Shown here piece by piece: positions 31,372 to 35,860 of a stretch of DNA of 35,860 nt (the first letter of the stretch is position 1; each line of letters opens with the position of its first letter). The notes under the pieces are model-generated. The model searched no databases and was not told the origin of the DNA. It worked only from the letters and a program-made list of their open reading frames with translations. The stretch covers positions 1 to 35,860 of the forward strand of contig CAIYUC010000015.1 of assembly GCA_903929315.1 (NCBI GenBank). The letters run 5' to 3'. The position numbers and the translations under genes are program-made. The stretch comes from an uncultured Bacteroidales bacterium (lineage in GTDB: Bacteria > Bacteroidota > Bacteroidia > Bacteroidales > FEN-979).

Positions 31372-32601
31372 ATGTCGGGGAAAGTTGTTGTTACGGGAAT
31401 GAATATCATTTCGTCCCTTGGACTTGATTTGAAGTCAAATTGGGACAATCTGACCGAAGGAAGAAGTGGTGTAAGAAAGATCCGTCTTTTCGATGCCTCT
31501 GATAATATTACTCAGATCGCTGCAGAAGTTCCGCCGGAATTCGAGGAATATTCAAGACAATATATCAAAAAAAGAGCGGGTAGCCAAATGACCCGCATTA
31601 CCAGGATTTGTTTTACTTGTGCACGGGAGGCTATTGCTCAGAGTGGGTTAAATTTCGAAAATGTCGATAAAACCCGATGTGCCGTTATCCTCGGTGTTGT
31701 CAATACAGGTAATTCCAGCTCGGAGAAGGATACTACCCTCCAGAATTCCATTTTCAAAAACATGACCAATGCCATGTCAGCATGGATATCCATGGAATAC
31801 CAATTGATGGGACCTAATTTTGTTGTCAACACTGCCTGCGCTTCGTCCGCTTATGCCATAGGGCTTGGTTATGATATGATTAAATACGGCCAGGCGGATA
31901 TTGTAATCGTTGGCGGCGCTGATTCCATTATCAACCGTGAAGAGATCGCCGGCTTTAATGCCTTATATGCTCTTTCCGTACAGAATGATCCTCCTTGGAA
32001 AGCCAGTAAACCATTCTCAAAAGATCGTGACGGTTTCGTGATCGGTGAAGGTGCAGGAATACTTATCCTCGAATCGGAAGAGTCCGCCAGGAAAAGGAAT
32101 GCAATGATATATGCCGAAATGGCCGGGTATGCGATCAGCAGCGAAGGATATAATATAATGGCGCCCATGAAAGACGGCGAAGGAATGGCATATACCATGG
32201 AAAAAGCGTTGAAAAATGCAGGAGTCTCCACGGGGGAGGTCGATTATATCAATGCCCACGGGACGTCCACAGAATTGAATGACCGTTATGAGACAATGGC
32301 TATTAAGAAGGTATTCGGCAAAAGGGCTTACCAGATCCCCGTTTCTTCCTCAAAATCCATGATCGGCCATACCATAGGCGCAGCCGGCGCCATCGAAAGT
32401 ATTATCACGATCTTAAGTATTAATAACAGCATCCTCACCCCAACCATTAACCTCGATCACCCTGATCCAGACCTCGATCTTGATTATGTTCCCAACAAAT
32501 CAAGAAAAAAAGATATCCGGACTGCAATCTCCAACTCTTTCGGATTCGGTGGACATAATGCGACACTGATTTTCAAAAAATATCCTAATTTTGCGCAATA
32601 A
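31372..32601 (+). CDS. Beta-ketoacyl-ACP synthase (FabF-like)
   Basis: A 409-residue ketosynthase with full triad: Cys156 in VNTACASSAYAIG, His in INAHGTSTELND, Lys/His in SSSKSMIGHTIGAAGAIES. The sequence is the closest of the five to housekeeping FabF. It is followed by its own ACP and malonyl transacylase, so 31372-33892 could form a self-contained loading/elongation set. The gene starts 26 bases after the cytochrome stop. Confidence 0.92.
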   Translation: MSGKVVVTGMNIISSLGLDLKSNWDNLTEGRSGVRKIRLFDASDNITQIAAEVPPEFEEYSRQYIKKRAGSQMTRITRICFTCAREAIAQSGLNFENVDKTRCAVILGVVNTGNSSSEKDTTLQNSIFKNMTNAMSAWISMEYQLMGPNFVVNTACASSAYAIGLGYDMIKYGQADIVIVGGADSIINREEIAGFNALYALSVQNDPPWKASKPFSKDRDGFVIGEGAGILILESEESARKRNAMIYAEMAGYAISSEGYNIMAPMKDGEGMAYTMEKALKNAGVSTGEVDYINAHGTSTELNDRYETMAIKKVFGKRAYQIPVSSSKSMIGHTIGAAGAIESIITILSINNSILTPTINLDHPDPDLDLDYVPNKSRKKDIRTAISNSFGFGGHNATLIFKKYPNFAQ

Positions 32602-32624
32602 TCCTAAACGCAAATTATTAAAAC

Positions 32625-32933
32625 ATGGTAAAGATTACTGAAAATATCCGGGCCGAAGTTACCGGGATCATATATAATTTTTTTGCTGATGAATGTGAAG
32701 TTGATCTCCCGACAATCAATGATAACACCAATATTATTAAAGATCTTGATGGCGATTCATTGATGTTCCTTGAACTGATCGAAATATTTAAAAAAAAGTA
32801 CAATCTTGATATTGAACTTAAAACCATTGGTAAATATGCTGTAAAGCACCCGGTTCAAACCATCGGTGAACTGATCGAGATGCAGATGCGGATCATCGAG
32901 TTTGAAAACAAATTATTGGAAACTGATAAATAA
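32625..32933 (+). CDS. Acyl carrier protein (third of three)
   Basis: A 102-residue carrier protein with attachment Ser45 in DLDGDSLMFLELIEIF. It is longer than a standard ACP at the C-terminus and has KYAVKHPVQTIGEL in place of the usual helix III start. The long C-terminal helix (IEMQMRIIEFENKLLET) is unusual and could be a docking element. A TAATTTTG box at 32586-32593 in the end of the ketosynthase gene is a possible weak extra promoter. Confidence 0.88.
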   Translation: MVKITENIRAEVTGIIYNFFADECEVDLPTINDNTNIIKDLDGDSLMFLELIEIFKKKYNLDIELKTIGKYAVKHPVQTIGELIEMQMRIIEFENKLLETDK

Positions 32934-32947
32934 TTGTTTGAGCCTCC

Positions 32948-33892
32948 GTGCCTGAAAAACCTATAGCTTTTATTTTTCCCGCCTTTGTTACAGAATACCC
33001 CGAGGATCCATCTTCAAATCTTCCTGGGTTTGTATCATATTGCAACTTTTTTCTCCAAAAAGCAGCCACTGCCATTGATCCTGAATTAATAGATTTTAAC
33101 TATAATGCTAAGAATTTTCTTGGAGATGAACTCAGGACACAACTTATGACTTATCTTCTTTGTTGCTCTTATTCTGAATTCCTGAAGGAAAATAATATTG
33201 TTCCGTCAATGTGCGCAGGGTATAGCATGGGGATCTATGCTGCAGCATATCAGGCAGGATCAATATCTTTTGAGGATGGGTTGTTTTTAATCCGTAATGC
33301 TTTCATGGAAATAAGCAAGTTTACGGCCGGGAAAAAATATGGAATGGGTACTGTTTTAGGCCTGAGCCGGGAAGATATCATCCAGATCATGGATGAAGAT
33401 TCAGAGACAATAGAAATTGTGAATCAGAATAGTCCTTATTCATTTATTTTCTCCGGTTCGTTGGAAGAAATTAAAAAAATTCTTGACAAGGCACGGAACG
33501 AAGGCGCTTTAAATATACGGTTGCTGAATGTCACTATTCCCTATCATTCAAAGTTATTGGAGGCGACAAAAGAACCTTTCGGGGCATTTATTGAATCTCT
33601 TTCTTTTAAGGACCCGGAAATACCCATAGTTTCGCTGATCGATCAATCAGTTCTAAAAGATTCAAGTGCCCTTGAAAAAGAAATTGTCAGGAACCTTTAC
33701 ACCAATTTGAACTGGTATTACACACAGTTACAGCTTCAAAGTTCAGGAGTAAGATCATTTATCGAATGCGGCCCCGGGAAAACACTTGTAAAAAATGCGA
33801 AATTTGTGGAAGGGGAATCCCGGTTTTATTCTGTCAGTTCTTTGTTTGATTCCAATATAACTTCATCCCATCAGGGGTTATTTGAAAAGTAA
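32948..33892 (+). CDS. Malonyl-CoA:ACP transacylase (FabD-like)
   Basis: A 314-residue acyltransferase starting with GTG (VPEKPIAFIFPAF). The nucleophile is Ser93 in CAGYSMGIYAA (GxSxG), Arg116 in FLIRNAF matches the malonate-binding Arg of FabD, and His200 is in TIPYHSKLL. The spacing agrees with E. coli FabD (Ser92/Arg117/His201), so malonyl specificity is likely. A late conserved block FIECGPGKTLVKN is also present. It would load malonate onto the cluster's ACPs. It is the last cluster gene before the repeat and insertion sequence. Confidence 0.9.
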   Translation: MPEKPIAFIFPAFVTEYPEDPSSNLPGFVSYCNFFLQKAATAIDPELIDFNYNAKNFLGDELRTQLMTYLLCCSYSEFLKENNIVPSMCAGYSMGIYAAAYQAGSISFEDGLFLIRNAFMEISKFTAGKKYGMGTVLGLSREDIIQIMDEDSETIEIVNQNSPYSFIFSGSLEEIKKILDKARNEGALNIRLLNVTIPYHSKLLEATKEPFGAFIESLSFKDPEIPIVSLIDQSVLKDSSALEKEIVRNLYTNLNWYYTQLQLQSSGVRSFIECGPGKTLVKNAKFVEGESRFYSVSSLFDSNITSSHQGLFEK

Positions 33893-33904
33893 AATGTTAG
33901 AGTT

Positions 33905-33940
33905 GTATTCTTTGTGTTACTTTGTGCAATCCTTTGTGCC
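33905..33940. repeat. CTTTGTG-type dispersed repeat
   Basis: CTTTGTG units repeat three times (TTCTTTGTGTTACTTTGTG, then CCTTTGTG). TGTGTTACTTTG at 33913-33924 is the exact complement of CAAAGTAACACA at 18692-18703, so the two regions belong to one repeat family in opposite orientation. The insertion sequence begins 14 bases further on. Confidence 0.55.
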
Positions 33941-33953
33941 CATTGTGGTTAAT

Positions 33954-33970
33954 TCCCGAGTTTGACACCA
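33954..33970 (+). repeat. Left terminal inverted repeat of the IS
   Basis: TCCCGAGTTTGACACCA; pairs with 35842-35858 in inverted orientation, with two mismatches. Confidence 0.75.
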
Positions 33971-34044
33971 TAATTTTGTAATTAATTTATTTACAGCATA
34001 GTAATAACAGGCATTTAGGTTTGTGCCACTACATTTTGATCTTT

Positions 34045-35670
34045 TTATAGGATTTTTGGCGGTATTCTCATGTTCATAGCTTTCAAAAGATTTTGAGCAT
34101 TTTCAGGGATGTCTGTTCTCACCCAGATGATTTGCGATTTTATCTTCACTGGTATTGCCAATACCGAGTTTAATTCTTCCATAGCCATGGCTGTTGTGAG
34201 AGGTCTGGATTTAATGATTTTTCCTGTGATCGCCTTAGATTGCAAATTGTTGTTTTGCTCTCTGAGCGCTTTTGTCATGTGAGCTTCACAGAGGTAAGAA
34301 AGAAAGCACACAACCAGGTGTCCGATGATCCTTTCATCCGTCCAATGAAATACAGGACGTGATCTGAGGCTGCCTTTTAATTCACCAAATGAGTCTTCGA
34401 TTTTCCATAGTTGTTTGTAGTTAAAAACGATCTCCTTAGCAGACATGCTTTTCACATTGGTGATGATGCCGAAGAAGCCGTCTTTACGTGATTGTTCATC
34501 GATTGCTTGCTGGTTGAGCATTGGCTTTGCATCATCTTGCAAGAGAAGATACTTTTGGTAATTGCGATTGGTCACAAAGCTTTTTGCCCGGGAAGTTTTC
34601 TTGCTCAATTTTTCCCGGATTTTATCCAGGATATCTTCCCTGGTCTTCCGATCTCTTTCGGCTCTGGATCTTGACCAGGTAATTATGCAACGATCATCTC
34701 CAAGGGTTGTTTCCCAAATAGCCAGTTCGTCGCTGATAAATTCAAACCGATGGATATCATAAAAATCATGTTGTAATTGATCTTTCAGCGTACCCATTTT
34801 TAATCCGACAATAAATTCACCTTTATGATTGCGAATGTGATCAAGGTTTTGAGCAGAAAACAATCCTCTGTCAGCTATAAAAATGAACCGTCTGACGGAG
34901 AACTTCTTTCTCATTTTATCAACAATATCTTTGAGCGTTTTCCCCTCGAAAGTGTTACCCGGGTGAACTTCAAAACTCAATGGGATGCCATTTGTATCGG
35001 TTAATAAACCAAAGACTACCTGTGTACAATCCGTTCTCATTTCCTTGCTATATCCAAATCTGCGTAGCTCTCCCAAATCCTCGCGCGTGCTCTCAAATCG
35101 TAAGGTCGTCAAATCATATAACACAATGTCGATATTGATACTGAATAAGTCTTTCTTGTACTCATAGAGCGATTGTTCGATTTGTTCTTTGTGCCCGGCC
35201 AAAATATCCAAACTGCGATAAAGGTGCTGAAGCGCAATGTCAGGATCGACCATGACAGGATAAAATTTTTCTATCCATCGGTCATATAGTGCAAGTTTGG
35301 AAACAGGTTTTACAAATCGAGAGGTTATCAACGTAAATAAAACTTTCTTCAAATCATATGAAAGTTTTTCGTGTTTGTTTGCAATCTCAGTTATGATCGC
35401 ATTGACTCCTAATGAATCCATCAACCGGTCAAGTATAAGCAAGGAGCCATATATGTAGGCATTATTAATATCTACATGTTTTGCCAGTTCTAATACATGT
35501 ATGGTGTCAAGATGTTTGCTTATGGCTTCAGAAAGTTGTTCCAACTTATTGTCCTCAACACGGCCCAAAGAAAGTAAGGTACGCTGTTTAACCTTGCCGT
35601 CCTTTCGAAAGGATTCTACCAGATGATAATAGGCGTCACCTCTTTTGTTTTTAGTTATCCGGATATACAT
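34045..35670 (-). CDS. IS1634-family transposase
   Basis: A 541-residue DDE transposase of the IS4-like superfamily. The acidic triad is visible as Asp186 (IVLYDLTTL), Asp267 (FIFIADRGL) and Glu425 (KQLWKIEDSFGELKG), with the long insertion before Glu expected for this group. The N-terminal FRKDGKVKQRTLLSLGRVED is typical of IS1634 members. The frame is full length and unbroken, so the element may still be active. A -7 box sits 20 bases before the start. Confidence 0.93.
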   Translation of the reverse strand: MYIRITKNKRGDAYYHLVESFRKDGKVKQRTLLSLGRVEDNKLEQLSEAISKHLDTIHVLELAKHVDINNAYIYGSLLILDRLMDSLGVNAIITEIANKHEKLSYDLKKVLFTLITSRFVKPVSKLALYDRWIEKFYPVMVDPDIALQHLYRSLDILAGHKEQIEQSLYEYKKDLFSINIDIVLYDLTTLRFESTREDLGELRRFGYSKEMRTDCTQVVFGLLTDTNGIPLSFEVHPGNTFEGKTLKDIVDKMRKKFSVRRFIFIADRGLFSAQNLDHIRNHKGEFIVGLKMGTLKDQLQHDFYDIHRFEFISDELAIWETTLGDDRCIITWSRSRAERDRKTREDILDKIREKLSKKTSRAKSFVTNRNYQKYLLLQDDAKPMLNQQAIDEQSRKDGFFGIITNVKSMSAKEIVFNYKQLWKIEDSFGELKGSLRSRPVFHWTDERIIGHLVVCFLSYLCEAHMTKALREQNNNLQSKAITGKIIKSRPLTTAMAMEELNSVLAIPVKIKSQIIWVRTDIPENAQNLLKAMNMRIPPKIL

Positions 35671-35690
35671 GGTCGATTTGTTTTACGACG

Positions 35691-35698
35691 CAAATATA
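35691..35698 (-). promoter_or_regulatory. -7 box of the transposase promoter
   Basis: TATATTTG on the minus strand, 20 bases upstream of the transposase ATG, fits TAnnTTTG. The leader would be only about 15 bases. No convincing TTTG was seen at -33. Confidence 0.4.
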
Positions 35699-35841
35699 TA
35701 TCAACAAGTAGCTAAAATAACTATTAACAATCATTTTGTTAATAAAGTGTCCACTACATTTTTTTAAAAATATAAATTTCTATTTTCTATAAAAATGAAT
35801 ATCAGTAAGTTATAAAATAAAAATATGCTAAAACGGCAATC

Positions 35842-35858
35842 TGCTGTCAAAGTCGGGA
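35842..35858 (-). repeat. Right terminal inverted repeat of the IS
   Basis: Read on the minus strand TCCCGACTTTGACAGCA; partner of 33954-33970. Confidence 0.75.
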
Positions 35859-35860
35859 GC

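Larger units (their letters stand above)
33954..35858 (-). mobile_element. IS1634-type insertion sequence, complete
   Basis: About 1,905 bases between imperfect terminal inverted repeats. The left end is TCCCGAGTTTGACACCA (33954-33970). The right end, read inward on the other strand, is TCCCGACTTTGACAGCA (35858-35842). They match at 15 of 17 positions. One transposase gene fills the centre. CCACTACATTTT occurs as a direct repeat inside both ends (34026-34037 and 35751-35762). Only two bases follow the right end in this window, so target duplications cannot be examined; the IS1634 group is known for long and variable ones. Confidence 0.8.

Noticed and set aside
34026-35762. CCACTACATTTT copies as the ends or target duplication of the IS
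   Set aside because: They are direct, not inverted; a better inverted pair (33954-33970 / 35842-35858) lies outside them and encloses a size normal for the family.

Overview
The window looks like a chromosomal segment from a Bacteroidota (Bacteroidetes) bacterium. The evidence is several promoter boxes of the Bacteroidota type (TAnnTTTG), weak or absent Shine-Dalgarno sequences, and a gene set typical of flexirubin / aryl-polyene loci in that phylum. No species can be named from the sequence.

Layout. (1) Positions 1-2482 are an AT-rich accessory stretch of small orphan genes on both strands, starting with a secreted protein cut by the window edge. (2) Positions 2433-3260 hold a tRNA-Arg(ACG) on the minus strand with its own -7 box and hairpin terminator, then a four-helix-bundle (S23/Avd-like) gene bracketed by degenerate GCCTGTA heptad repeats. 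(3) A Bacteroidota promoter at 3261-3294 precedes a long plus-strand biosynthetic cluster, 3353-33892. (4) The cluster is followed by an IS1634-type insertion sequence, 33954-35858, whose right inverted repeat lies at the very end of the window.

The cluster encodes an MIO-type aromatic amino acid ammonia-lyase and a dissociated type II fatty-acid/polyketide machinery. The machinery comprises three ACPs, a malonyl-CoA:ACP transacylase, a FabG ketoreductase, five ketosynthases with intact Cys-His-His, three degenerate ketosynthase-like partners, one KASIII-like protein, two hotdog dehydratase-like proteins, two enoyl-CoA hydratase-like proteins, a 3-hydroxyacyl-CoA dehydrogenase and two hotdog thioesterases. 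Tailoring and transfer candidates are an LpxL-like acyltransferase, two BtrH-like acyltransferase candidates (each with a small HTH-like companion), two radical-SAM proteins with B12-binding-like N-termini and a secreted c-type cytochrome. Export candidates are an ABC-2 transporter, a LolA-like carrier, a second secreted protein and a membrane-anchored polysaccharide deacetylase.

The simplest reading is an aryl-polyene / flexirubin-type lipid pathway. The ammonia-lyase would supply an aryl-acrylate starter, KS/KS-like pairs with FabG and the dehydratases would extend it into a polyene on ACP, acyltransferases would attach it to a lipid or alcohol partner, and the ABC/LolA proteins would move it to the outer membrane. 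No DarA-like aromatase/cyclase, phosphopantetheinyl transferase, aryl-CoA/ACP ligase or MMPL exporter was recognised, so the cluster may continue beyond the insertion sequence or may make a different product. The features most worth follow-up are the duplicated HTH-like + BtrH module, three KS/decoy pairs (one split by a repeat element that appears to supply a start codon), complementary active-site losses in the two dehydratases, and a KASIII-like protein lacking the usual His and Asn.
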